64,000 bases of DNA, taken from positions 3,410,001-3,474,000 of the forward strand of contig NC_133121.1 in NCBI RefSeq assembly GCF_033568475.1, in the 5' to 3' direction. Origin of the DNA: Henckelia pumila (Eukaryota; Streptophyta; Magnoliopsida; Lamiales; Gesneriaceae). Positions 54,030 to 64,000 of the stretch are shown here, piece after piece (position 1 is the first letter of the stretch; every line of letters begins with the position of its first letter). The notes beneath the pieces are model-generated. The model made no database searches, was not told where the DNA came from, and was given only the letters and a program-made list of their open reading frames with translations. The translations under genes were made by a program, and so were the position numbers.

Positions 54030-57000
54030 ACCTAGTAATCAATATAATCTTGTATGCATTCCGCCCATTCGGAACGAACTTCATTAATTTCTTCCATTGA
54101 GTACTCTGTTTTCACGAACTTCAAACCACAAATAAATTATATTATTACCCAAATAAATGTAAATGACTTTGAAAAAAAATAAAAAAACAATTATTTGAGA
54201 AGATTTACTATAGCGGACAGTGAATGCTTTTCACTGTTAACATTTTCTTCAACAATATCTTTCATAAATCTCTTCACATAATAACCACATTGTTTTGTAT
54301 CTGGTTGTCGAGGACCCTGTGTAGAAGAAAGCAGAATGCCTCAGCTACAAATAATATTTGTAGATGAATCATAAGTAGACATGCATACATACCTTTACTA
54401 TTTCCCATATTGCCTGTTTTCTGCCTTTTCTTTCTTTGTTTGAATTAAACAATTTCAAGCTCCTTCATACATAATATTAACACATCAATGTTGAATCACA
54501 TAATTAAGTCCTTGATAAAGACAAAAATATGTACTCACATATTCACTACATATTTTCAGTCCTCATAACGATTACGATGACTCAGTGGATCCAAAAAATA
54601 AACCATCTCTATGTAAGGATCAATAATAGTGAGAATCCAATGAAACCTATGCGTAAAAATATATTATTAGTGCATACATTTCCCTAAACAGTTTTCAAAA
54701 ATCAATTTCATATGATATTATAACATTTGCTTACCCAACACTAACTGGCACCAAAACTAGTTGATTTCTTGATGAACCACTCAACCTATCTGCCAAAACA
54801 GTCACTCTTTCATTGAAGTGTTCGATTTTACCATTTCTGTCAAGGTTGGTCACAAATGGAATGAATTGGATGGTGTGTGGATTCATGAACCTATATTTCT
54901 CAACCTTGTTATCACTTTTCATCTTTCTGTAAAGATGTTTGCCATTATCAACAGAAAAATGTTATTATGCTGAATTAATTAAAGTATGTACAACGTATAT
55001 GCTAAAAAAATTAATGTATAAAAGTTCATGTTAATTGAACACCTACCAAATGTAAACAACCATACAATTGGCAGATACTGGCTCCAACTCATAAAAGGGA
55101 ATGATGTCTTCAAGGTGCACAAGTAGTTCATGCCAAAACACAACTACTTTTTTTCTTCACATTTTTCTTCTTTCCATGCTTCTAAAAATTGCAAATGTAG
55201 ATGTATATGTTAGGTACAGTTCACTAAATTTTATTGGACAAGTTAAGTCCAACTATAATATCATATTTACCTCATCCAGCATCAATACCAAGTGCGCAGG
55301 CCAAGCCACGTGACAACCTATAGCATCACCAATAGTATCACATTCATTTGGAATTGAGAATGGCAGTTGTGCTGATTTCTCCAAAACCTCATCAATGGCG
55401 ATGCGCATACAATTTACGGGCAATGGAACTCCATGAAGTAAGTTACCACCTCCATTGACATGAAAAATTGTACCGTATGCAACTATAATATTAGATTCCA
55501 GTGTCAACGTAACCAACTTGCCCTATAAAGCAAAGTTTCATCATGTTATAAATTGATTCAACTCCCGGGTGACATTCATTTAATTACATAATAACAGTAG
55601 CGTAGGAAATACCTGCAAGAAATCGTCTTTGCTCAGAATTTGCATGTCATCATCAATGAAAGTTTCATAATTTGGGGCACTCTTTTCTGTTTTGATTTTG
55701 TCTTCATTCCTGAGATGTAACTTTACGGAGCAACTACCTTTCTCTTCAATCTCAGAGGCGCATGCACCATTTTTGAACATTTTTTCCAATTTTTTTATGC
55801 GTTCGTCTTGATCTGCAATGCGAGTAGATTGTTCTGAAATCAATATTTTTGCCTCTGACAACTCCTTTTTATGCTTCATCAATAAGTGGCCATCACCAGT
55901 AGGACTCTTCCATAATGTACCAACATTAAAGTAAACAGTTGGAGTTATATGACGTCCAACACCCCTGACACGTCCAACATGCTCTTCTGAATCAATACAT
56001 TTGAAAGGATATCCTTTTTTGACCCTTCAAAGTGCAACTTACCATCCCGTTTTTTTTTTTGCACATATTCATCCTGTCAAGCACAAGAAATTTTTTTTTA
56101 CCAAAAACCAGTTTAGTTGAATAAATACTATTGGATTCATGTACTTATTACATACAATCTTTTCTAATTTCATTTTTAGATCATCTCCTTCAACTTCACC
56201 CTCCTTATTCACCCGTCCTTTCTTCCAAATAAGAGCCCGATTGACATCATCATCATCACATAATTCACTTGCCTTCAAACAAGATAAAAAATATTATTTT
56301 TGTCGTTTTTTCTTGTAGGGGGTAATAATTATTCAAAGCTAATTATCAAATGATTGCCATTGTTATAGAAGATAGGCTATGAAAAAATACTTACTATTTC
56401 ATCAGCAAATTGTGCATAACCTTTACGGGAAAGCCGATGTGGGTATATGTTCTGCTTTCTTCTCTTCTTTTGCTCAGCACTTAAGTTCTAGTTAAATAAT
56501 CCTCCACGTGTGTTAATGTATCGGTATATATAATAATGACATGTTAAATTGTTTTTAAGAACTAATTAATAATCGATCTTACCATGAAGTCAACGGACAT
56601 GCGAATGATTACAAATGAACTCCAATCATCCCGTGGAATACCGTAGCCACTTGGCGGTTCTTTCAACTCCTCTGGCTTATCAAGCTTCGAGAAAATGAAC
56701 TTCTCAGTGAGATGCGCCTTGTATTGCCGCCACTTACTATTCGCTGAATGCAAACAGCCCCTCTTCCAGCTTGGGCTAATATTGTATGTCAGCTGTAAAG
56801 AAAAGTAGATATCAACCCATACATAATATTTAATTTATTTAAACTGTCAAATACTTCTTACTTACATTAATTGATTCCCATATTAATTCTTTAACATCAC
56901 TTGGAACTTGCTTCCAAGTCTTGTAACTGATCTTAATCTTTTCTCGAGCGAGAACTCCTATAAAACTCTGCATTTCAACCGCAAACTCTCCTATTGGCTG

Positions 57001-57255
57001 TCCAATTTTATTGAACATTACATCCTTTCTAACTCCCTGCACCCTTTGCCTAATGACCTTATCTAAACGTGTACGTCCTCTAGAACTTCTTGTCATCTCG
57101 GTCTCAGTAGATTCCACCGGTTCTCCCTCATTGTTTTCAGCAGCTTTACCATTGTGATAACCCTTACGAAACTGTTCACGAGCTTCCATAGTGCCAGAAA
57201 TTATAAGATTATTCAATGCCAAATCAGACCTCAAGTTTCCCCAATCACAGTTCCT
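54030..57255 (-). pseudogene. CACTA second gene: En/Spm-type domain plus Ulp1-like cysteine protease
   Basis: Exon-like pieces in order on the minus strand: 57255-56860 (LRSDLALNNLIISGTMEA, QRVQGVRKDVMFNKIGQ; plant En/Spm transposase region, PF03004 type); 56795-56582 (NISPSWKRGCLHSANSKWR, GYGIPRDDWSSF); about 56487-56395; 56275-56160; about 55990-55620 with a coiled-coil (KKELSEAKILISEQSTR); 55520-55265 (GTIFHVNGGGNLLHGVPLP, WPAHLV; DUF8039-like); 55200-55050; 54922-54730; about 54725-54545 (FHWILTIIDPYIEMVYFLD); 54430-54200 (DTKQCGYYVKRFMKDI); 54120-54030. The His, Asp and QCG cysteine of a Ulp1/SENP-type protease are all visible. A frame break in an A-run near 55150 and other gaps suggest decay or sequencing error. 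Whether this is one gene or two is inferred. Confidence 0.6.
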
Positions 57256-57329
57256 GCAAAAGTTGACATCTTGTTAGGCATACATATTACAAAGAAAAAA
57301 AGAGTGATAATGAAAACGAACTATAAATT

Positions 57330-59436
57330 TCAAGATAAAATACAAAGAAAATATTTTTCAAGCATACACAATAGGGTAACAATCTCTCTTTGCAGACCAT
57401 CCAACTTTGAGACATCTATCACTTTATTGCATAAAACATTGAAGAACCCACACAACCGGATGATAGTATCTCTAACATGTTTAGGCAAGACATCATGGAT
57501 GGCGATTGGAAACAATTGTTGCATCAAAGTGTGGTAGTCATGTGACTTGAGGCCAACAAGTTTCAAGTCCTTCATTGACACCAGATTTTTAACATTGGAT
57601 GAGTAACCTGTCGGGACTTTCATTCCAAACAAAGAATTGCAAAGTTTTCTTTTCTCAGCCTTACTTAGTGTATAACAAGCTGCTGGCAAATAAGTTCTAT
57701 TCTCCTCCATCTTTGGTGCCAAATCAGTCCTCACATTTATCTCCACAAGGTCTAGTCTAGCGGCTACCCCATCCTTTGTTTTTCCTGGAACATTAAGTAG
57801 CGTACCAATAAGACTTTCACAAACATTTTTTTCAATGTGCATCACATCAAGCACATGTCGAACATGTAGATGTTTCCAATACTCTAGTTCAAAGAATATA
57901 GATTTTCTTTTCCAACATGATTTTGTTTCCAACTCCTTGCGCTGAAGCTTCCCACTCATTTTTCCCGATCGATAGTTAATCTTATCAACTCTTTCCAACA
58001 CTTCAAGCCCAGTTAATGGTTTTGGTGCGGGGTTAAACTCTTGTTTCCCATTAAAAGCTTTTTTTTTGCCTTCGATAAGGATGATTTCTAGGAAAAACCT
58101 TCGATGACCTGTATATGACATTTTTCTACTATGCTTCAACCTGATCGAATATGTTTCTTCCCCACAGATAGGGCATGCTTGATATCCTTTCACAACACAA
58201 CCTGACATGTTCCCATAAGCAGGAAAATCATTTATTGTCCATATTAAGACAGCTCTGAGCGAGAAATATTCTTTCCGATATGCATCATACGCATCAACAC
58301 CTATCTCCCATAAGCATTTTAAGTCATCAACTAGAGGTGCTAAATAAACGTCAATATCATTTCCCGGTTGTTTGGGTCCAGAAATCAATAAAGTCAGCAT
58401 CATAAATTTTCTCTTCATACACAACCATGAAGGAAGGTTGTAAGTGATCATCACAACTGGCCAACAGCTATATGCAGAACTCATCAAACTATGGGGATTG
58501 ATCCCATCTGCTGATATGGCCAATCTAAGATTTCTTGACTCCAATGCAAAATCCGGCCATTTGTGCCACTACTTTCCAAGCCGGCGAATCAGCTGGATGA
58601 CGCAAGTATCCATCACGAATTCTTTTATCAGCATGCCAAGTTAACTCTTTAGACACCTCTTTGTTCCGAAATAATCTTTGAAATCTTGGAATAGGTGGAA
58701 AGTACCAAAGAACCTTTGCAGGAATACCTTCATTCACCATAGAATTATTACCCAACTTCCACCTAGACATACCGCAAATAGGACAATTGGACAAGTCCTC
58801 AAACTCTTTCCGGTACAAGATACAATCATTAGGGCAAGCATGTATTTTCACATAATTCATTCCTAATGCACTGAAGCTTTTCTTTGCATCATAGTAGGAT
58901 AAAGGCAATTCATTGTGATCAGGAAGTATTTCTCCTAACAAACTAAGCAAGTCAGTGAAACTTTTATCGCTCCAACTATATTTTGCTTTCAAATTAAATA
59001 ATTTCACAAGTGTTGTTAACTTTGTAAATTTTGTGCATCTAGAGTATAAAGGTTTCTCGGCATCTTCAAGTATCTTATGAAATTGGCTTGGATTCTCAGC
59101 ATAGATATCATATGCATCATGTACCATATCTATAGTTTCCTCGGCAAAATATTTGTGTTCATCTGGTCCTACTTGATAACTATCATTCATTGGGTTCTTG
59201 ACCGTAGATCTTTCCCCGTGCCAAATCCATGTATGATATGTTAAATCCATGCCATTACAACACAAATGTGCCCTTATAGTGCGAATATTTTTCATCTGTA
59301 GATTACCACATCTTGTGTAGGGGCAAGGTATTTCATTTGGATCGTTGGCATTTTGCATTGCAAATTGCAGAAAAGATTCTACCCCAACCTCATATTCATG
59401 TGATAATCTGTTCTTTGACATCCAAGCTTTGTCCAT
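57330..59436 (-). pseudogene. CACTA TNP2-type transposase (frameshifted, truncated)
   Basis: ATG at 59436 (MDKAWMSKNRLSHEYEVGV). Transposase-associated domain: IPCPYTRCGN, HLCCNGMDLTYHTWIWHGE. The transposase_21 region follows (CPNDCILYRKEFEDLSNCP, KVLWYFPPIPRFQRLF, SADGINPHSLMSSAYSCWP, VLIWTINDFPAYGNMSGC), then the start of DUF4218 (HDYHTLMQQLFPIAIHDVLP). A one-base shift near 58555 breaks the frame between DSPAWKVV and WPDFALESR. A plus/minus pair of shifts lies near 58075-58105 in T and A runs. The DUF4218 domain stops at EKYF and the rest, with DUF4216, is missing before the next gene at 57255, implying an internal deletion. By family, the protein binds termini and cuts DNA; this copy is likely inactive. 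Confidence 0.88.
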
Positions 59437-59744
59437 TACTCATACAAATAAGCAACCAACACTGAGTCTAATCCTTCAAAACTTAAAAAAAATTAATCAA
59501 TGTTTTATCATTCTAGTTTGTTGAAGAAATATACTAGTTAACACTAATTTTCTAATCTTTATAATAAAATCCTTAAATATTGATCTAATCCACCAACCAA
59601 CGGACTCTGGAAAAATAAGGAAAGAACTGATTCTACTAAGCAAAAATATTTGAGTGAAAATGAGCGAATTTCTCAGAAAAATAAATTTTATGATTTGATA
59701 TTCAACCAGAAACATAATGAAAAATTGTGAAAAGAATTTAATGG

Positions 59745-60185
59745 CAAACAAAATGAATTTACCAAGTAAGAACCACTTTTTGATGGTCATATTTCAAAAA
59801 TCAAAAATAAGAAATGGAGAAGAGGATTGTCTTACCAGCAGTATACCACAGGCAAGATTCAAAGATCAGTTCCCATCCACAGAGACATTGGCACTGAAGT
59901 TATCTCACACAGCTGGAAATAATCCTGTATCAATTTAGAACATGCACCATTATGGCCAAGAAAACACACAGAGAAGTTATCTAACACAGCTGGAAATAAT
60001 CGCTATTTTATGCAAATATTTCCACCTTTTTATTTCATGGATACCTTGAGTACTGTTGCATTCGAAATATAAATGATTTGTTAATGACAGCCAGAAAACC
60101 ATCAAATGTAAAAATCAGAACATATTATTTTCTCGTAGATTTTAAATTTGCGGGCATTATAGATCAGATTTGTTGAACCAGCGCA
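59745..60185. repeat. 441-bp direct repeat, copy 1
   Basis: Nearly identical to 60445-60885, at an exact 700-bp offset, with only a handful of substitutions by eye. Each copy also contains the shorter repeat GAAGTTATCTAACACAGCTG twice. Confidence 0.9.
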
Positions 60186-60444
60186 AATTTGATGGTTATA
60201 CTTCAATAATCAGCAATAAGAAATGAAGAACATGATTGTTTTTCAATGTCCAGAAATGGTATATTTAATGTCCAATGGTATTTTTAATTTCCCAGTGGAA
60301 AATATTTATATTTTTCGACCATGCTTCTATAACTTATTTGATTGAAAATATCATTTCTGGACATTAAAAAATTTATGCAATGAAATTTATAAGCATGGTC
60401 ATTTTAAAAAAGGATGATAAAAATTAAATATTTATATTTTTTGA

Positions 60445-60885
60445 CAAACAAAATGAATTTACCAAGTAAGAACCACTTTTTTATGGTCATATTTCAGAAA
60501 TCAAAAATAAGAAATGAAGAAGAGGATTGTCTTACCAGCAGTATACCACAGGCAAGATTCACAGATCAGTTCCCATCCACAGAGACATTGGCACTGAAGT
60601 TATCTAACACAGCTGGAAATAATCCTGTATCAATTTAGAACACGCACCATTATGGCCAAGAAAACACACAAAGAAGTTATCTAACACAGCTGGAAATAAT
60701 CGTTGTTTTATGCAAATATTTCCACCTTTTTCTTTCATGGATACCTTGAGTACTGTTGCATTCGAAATATAAATGATTTGTTAATGACAGCCAGCAAACC
60801 ATCAAATGTAAAAATCAAAACATATTATTTTCTCGTAGATTTTAAATTTGCGAGCATTATAGATCGGATTTGTTGAACCAGCGCA
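60445..60885. repeat. 441-bp direct repeat, copy 2
   Basis: Partner of 59745-60185. The 259 bp between the copies is not repeated and contains a small inverted pair around TTTTTAATGTCCAGAAATG. Confidence 0.9.
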
Positions 60886-61054
60886 TAATAAACAAGTATT
60901 TGAGCGCACAACTGCACTGTCAAGACTCTAGGCCAGACTAATACATGTACAAAAGGCTTATTGGTTTGATTCTTCATCCCAAGCTATTCTTTTAACATGA
61001 GTCTTAAACTTTTATATCTACTAGCTCATTGGGATAATTAGAATTGGTAATAGG

Positions 61055-61621
61055 TCTTTCAATTGCCATAAAATTGGCTATGCTCCAAAACGTCAACCAA
61101 AGAACTCTATTTCTCCTGAGAAAGCAGCTAACTTGACGGCCCACAAAAATAAATCCAACGTAAAGTCTAAACTAAGTGGGAATGCCGCAAACAGTGGTGT
61201 GTCAACAGAAAAGTCACCCGTCGTCGATGGTATTGATGAACTTGTGGAGAAGGAGAACTTCTCCAATGATGGCGCTTATACAGCTAAAGCTGCAAGCATT
61301 AGGAATGATTGTGCATCGCCTGCAAGCAAAATCATAGGAACAAGTCAATGCAAGGCACAAGCTATAACTCCTATTAACTGTTATTCATCCCAAGATAATG
61401 CATCAGCTGACACTGCTAGAAACTCTAACATCAAGGCAAATTCATTAAACTTCACTTTTTTTCCTTTTTTGATTAATTTAATCATACCTATACTTCAGAA
61501 TCAATTTATGCGCTTACTTTCTAGTTTATTATTATCCTATATGTGTGTCCCCAAACAACAGAAAGCAGCGAGGAGCAGTGCAGCTGAAATCTGCCAAACT
61601 CAATTCAATAATGTCACTTGA
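61055..61621 (+). CDS. Unrecognised plus-strand open frame inside the CACTA element
   Basis: An open frame of about 185 codons without a stop, opposite in strand to the transposase. It has a possible acceptor at 61054 and reads FNCHKIGYAPKRQPKNS, SPEKAANLTAHKNKSNVK, then Ser/Asn/Lys/Ala-rich sequence (STEKSPVVDGIDELVEKEN, CASPASKIIGTSQCKAQ), and a more hydrophobic tail after a possible donor near 61435. There is no good start codon in frame: TTG at 61133 is the only candidate, so it looks like an internal exon of some other gene, perhaps captured. I do not recognise the family. It could also be chance. Confidence 0.3.
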   Translation, partial: SFNCHKIGYAPKRQPKNSISPEKAANLTAHKNKSNVKSKLSGNAANSGVSTEKSPVVDGIDELVEKENFSNDGAYTAKAASIRNDCASPASKIIGTSQCKAQAITPINCYSSQDNASADTARNSNIKANSLNFTFFPFLINLIIPILQNQFMRLLSSLLLSYMCVPKQQKAARSSAAEICQTQFNNVT

Positions 61622-62082
61622 ATCATCTCATTTAATAAATTCTGCTCTTAAAAATAATTTTCTTCTTTCAAATACGTGAAGATAGTGTTTAAAAATATCT
61701 TTATTAGAATAAAAAAAAAGTGATTGTGGAGGAAATTTTGCAGCTGCTAGCTTATTTTCCGAGAGTCGTGTGTCAAATTACTCAAAACTTCACACAAGTC
61801 AGTCAATGAGAGTAAAGCACAAATATAATGTGCTTCGTCTATGCTATGAACATCTCGACATTCGGAGGTGCCCAAACAAGAAGGAACCCAAAAAAATAAG
61901 CCCAAACAGATGAGCTAATGAAAGAACCCAAAAAAAAAAACAAAACAGAGTCTCGTTTTTCACCCTTTTCTCGACATTCACCGAAAACCCAAACAACAAT
62001 AAATCTAGACCCTCAACATCTACTAAAAATACCACGAAGCATGAGCCCGAAGCAAGAGAAGAAAGCAACGAAACTTACACAG

Positions 62083-62225
62083 TGAAAGTTGCTAAGGCTT
62101 GGGCTAGATGCAAAGAGGTCAGACAACCATTTTTCGGCGATCGATCGGTGCCAGAGGTGAGCTGGGTTGAAGGGGGCGAAGGGTTTGGCTAGGGATTGGG
62201 TTTCTCTCGTTTCTTCTTAAGGCAG
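62083..62225 (-). promoter_or_regulatory. Probable transcription start/leader exon of the CACTA transposase
   Basis: On the minus strand, GAGAGAAACCCAATCCCTAG begins a C-rich leader-like stretch ending at a consensus donor (CACTGTG then GTAAGTTTCG, near 62081). It lies just inside the right sub-terminal repeats, where CACTA promoters are found. Inferred from composition and donor only. Confidence 0.35.
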
Positions 62226-62334
62226 GCGTGTAGTACTATATGGTTATTATATGTATTATATTTTTTAAAATATGTATTATATTTTTTAAAATATTAAAAA
62301 TAAAAATAAATAAATAAATAAATAGCAACGACAA

Positions 62335-62619
62335 CAGATTGCAAAATCTGTTGTCTTAGACCTTCAAAAAAACGCTCATAGACAACGGTTAATTAAAACC
62401 GTTGTCGTAGATCATAAAAAATCCGCTCAAAGACAACGGTTTTCGTTGTCTTTGATACATATAAGACAACGGTTTTGTTAAAACCATTGTCGTTTTTAAA
62501 TAAAATATGGCCAACAACAACGCTTTTTATAAAAACCATTGTTAAAGACTAAAAGGCAATAGTTTAGATATAAAACTGTTGTCGTTTCAGTGTGGTTAAT
62601 TAATATATTTGTTGTAGTG
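62335..62619. repeat. Right sub-terminal repeats of the CACTA element
   Basis: At least five units of AGACAACGGTT...AACCGTTGTCGTAG type in alternating orientation, matching those at the left end; the last lies about 40 bp from the terminus. Confidence 0.88.
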
Positions 62620-62622
62620 ATC

Positions 62623-63419
62623 GCTGGTGAGTACAAGACTCGCGAGTATGATGATCATTGTCGTTATGAAAAATAGTCTTATAAATGTCATCATCTTCAT
62701 CTTCGAAAAATCGAGGAGAAATTATTTTGAGAGAAAGAGTGAATTTGTTGTGATTGAAAATGAGTTTGAGTGAACATATTTATAGGGCAAAAACTAGTCG
62801 TTTGTTACCGTTGGGGGTAAGAAAAAATCGAGTTGTGTTGAATAAAAATTTGTGATAATCATGTGATGCATATAATGATAATCATAATTAATATACGCAA
62901 TAAAATATATATCATATCACGTTATTACAAGGTCAGTGTCATAGACAGCCTCTTATATAATAACATAAAATTATACAAATATAATTAGACAATAAAATTA
63001 TATAAGCATTAATGTATAATCATATCACGTTATTATAAGGTCGGTGTCATAGACAGCCTCTTATATAATAACATGAAATTATACAAATATAATTACACAA
63101 TAAAATTATACAAACATTAATGTATAATCATATCACGTTATTATTTAAAAACCTTAGAAGTTTTTATACTTGTCGTATCCCTTACTGGGAGTGTGGGATG
63201 TCGTCTTAACATCCTCCAGGATTTATAACAAGTTTTTTTAAAAAAACTTATTTTTTTTATCATGTCTGATAATAACATGATATTATATATTAAATATATA
63301 CACAACAAATAAATAAACAATAAAATAAATATACTTACTTGTTAAATATTTTTGTCTTCTCTTTGTGTTTTGGAGCGTCGGAAATTATAGAGAACCTTCG
63401 AGCGATCGTGGTGATAACG
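62623..63419 (-). other. 5' leader of copia element 2
   Basis: About 0.8 kb between the 5' LTR and the CACTA insertion. It contains a 108-bp tandem repeat (62911-63145) and no coding sequence. The sequence directly after the LTR (minus strand CGTTATCACCACGATCG) would be the primer-binding site; it is not the usual initiator-Met match. Confidence 0.55.
62911..63145. repeat. 108-bp tandem repeat, two copies plus a partial third
   Basis: Units start with ATCATATCACGTTATTA at 62911, 63019 and 63127 (exact 108-bp spacing) and include GTGTCATAGACAGCCTC and TATAATAACAT. The third copy breaks off after about 17 bp. Confidence 0.92.
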
Positions 63420-63673
63420 TGTTGTGAAAAGTAAAAATTTATGGTAAAAACTAAAAACTCTAAAACTCAAAATATATATCAAACCAAACACTTATAAAAT
63501 CTTCTCTCTAAACTTGTGTACTTTCTTCACAAATGTTGAGGTCTATTTATAGATACTCAATTGAGAAATGTCCAAAAATAAATATGTCATCCATTACATA
63601 ATCAAAAATTAAAATATCATCACATCACCATCACAATAATTTTCAATCTAATTTTAATATATAATTTCCAATA
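63420..63673 (-). repeat. 5' LTR of the second copia element
   Basis: 254 bp; pairs with 44536-44789, adjacent to target copy ATATT at 63674-63678. Confidence 0.93.
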
Positions 63674-63678
63674 ATATT

Positions 63679-64000
63679 AATATTGTTCGTACATATTATA
63701 TGTTTTCATCATTTTATATTTTTTATTTGACTTTTCTTTTGGCCACTGTACACATTTACACCGTACATTACTTTACAACTATACTAGTATATTACAGAAA
63801 ATTGCAATTTTAGTTGTCTGAGGAATGTTATAATTTAGTGATTTAAATTATTGAAGTGTTTGATTTCATATAGTAACTTGGATTTTTTTTGTTTATTTAT
63901 TTTTTTAAGTCGAAAGACACTAAAAACATTATTTATTTGATACTTATTTTCTCTTACGAGACGCATTTAGTACAACTAAAGCTATGTTATAAACATTGAA
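63679..64000. other. Flanking AT-rich DNA at window end
   Basis: No feature recognised in the last 320 bases. Confidence 0.6.

Larger units (their letters stand above)
59437..61054 (-). other. Upstream (leader/intron) region of the CACTA transposase
   Basis: No coding sequence recognised. It holds a direct repeat of 441 bp. Given the probable leader exon at about 62083-62220, much of this is likely intron of the minus-strand transposase transcript. Confidence 0.45.
51224..62619 (-). mobile_element. CACTA transposon with transposase and Ulp1-like gene
   Basis: Begins CACTACAAGAAAAAACGG and ends TTTGTTGTAGTG, flanked by the 3-bp duplication ATC (51221-51223, 62620-62622). Sub-terminal regions at both ends carry many GACAACGG...CCGTTGTC palindromes. 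Two protein genes on the minus strand match the CACTA layout: a TNP2-type transposase (about 57330-59436) and a second gene with En/Spm-type and Ulp1-like parts (about 54030-57255). The transposase is frameshifted and truncated, so this copy is probably not autonomous. A hAT MITE (51445-51945) and an internal 441-bp direct repeat are later events. Confidence 0.93.
44536..63673 (-). mobile_element. Second Ty1/copia LTR retrotransposon (nested, inactive)
   Basis: Two 254-bp LTRs (44536-44789, 63420-63673) differ at about seven positions by eye. They are flanked by the 5-bp duplication ATATT (44531-44535, 63674-63678). A polypurine run (AAGAGGGAG on the minus strand) abuts the 3' LTR at 44790. 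Order on the minus strand is leader, gag, protease, integrase, RT, RNase H. The 19.1-kb length is explained by a CACTA element of 11.4 kb in the leader/gag junction and a 1.6-kb solo LTR in integrase; without them it is about 6.1 kb. Many stops show it is dead. Both LTRs end CCAATA on the plus strand rather than CCAACA. Confidence 0.93.

Overview
The window is nuclear DNA of a flowering plant, a eudicot. The genes have GT-AG introns, the intergenic DNA is very AT-rich with long (TA)n tracts, and roughly half of the 64 kb is plant-type transposable elements (Ty1/copia, CACTA, hAT and Stowaway MITEs, solo LTRs). One diverged dispersed repeat (GTGAGAC-type ends, T/A-rich core) is of a kind I associate with Lamiales genomes. 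That last point is only a suggestion.

Bases 1-23100 are the gene-bearing part. Four ordinary conserved genes could be rebuilt exon by exon, with reading phase agreeing at every junction. They are a HIAT1/MEE15-like major facilitator transporter (minus, 88-4690, 3' end outside the window), a DUF616/MUCI70-type Golgi glycosyltransferase (plus, 7652-10478, 492 aa), V-ATPase subunit B (minus, 11102-15834, 14 coding exons, 488 aa) and a clade-D protein phosphatase 2C (minus, 20146-22150, 392 aa). The glycosyltransferase and VHA-B genes are convergent. No operon-like relation exists; the neighbours appear functionally independent, though VHA-B and clade-D PP2Cs both touch proton transport (V-ATPase, and plasma-membrane H+-ATPase regulation, respectively).

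Bases 23100-29419 are AT-rich intergenic DNA holding microsatellites, a foldback element sitting inside a (TA)n tract, a hAT-like element and two diverged copies of one repeat.

Bases 29420-40661 are one complete but dead Ty1/copia element (minus, TSD CATAA). It is split by a CACTA transposon (33701-38873, TSD TTC), which is itself split by a 2-kb solo LTR (35274-37284, TSD CATTA). The CACTA element carries three exons resembling the plant CTF4/WDHD1 (EOL1) gene.

Bases 40662-44530 are AT-rich spacer with a Stowaway MITE. Bases 44536-63673 are a second copia element (minus, TSD ATATT, 254-bp LTRs). Its integrase is cut by a 1.6-kb solo LTR (47672-49279, TSD AGCAT), and its leader is cut by an 11.4-kb CACTA element (51224-62619, TSD ATC). 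That CACTA encodes a TNP2-type transposase and a second protein with an En/Spm-type domain and a Ulp1-like cysteine-protease domain, and it carries a hAT MITE (51445-51945, TSD CTTTTACG) near one end.

I found no CRISPR array, rRNA or tRNA gene, and no convincing new biochemical system. The most interesting material is the fully resolved nesting order, the captured CTF4-like exons, the Ulp1-bearing CACTA, the (TA)n-resident foldback elements and a 35-bp duplication over a PP2C splice donor. All exon boundaries were read by eye from splice signals, phase and protein-family memory; none was checked against transcripts.
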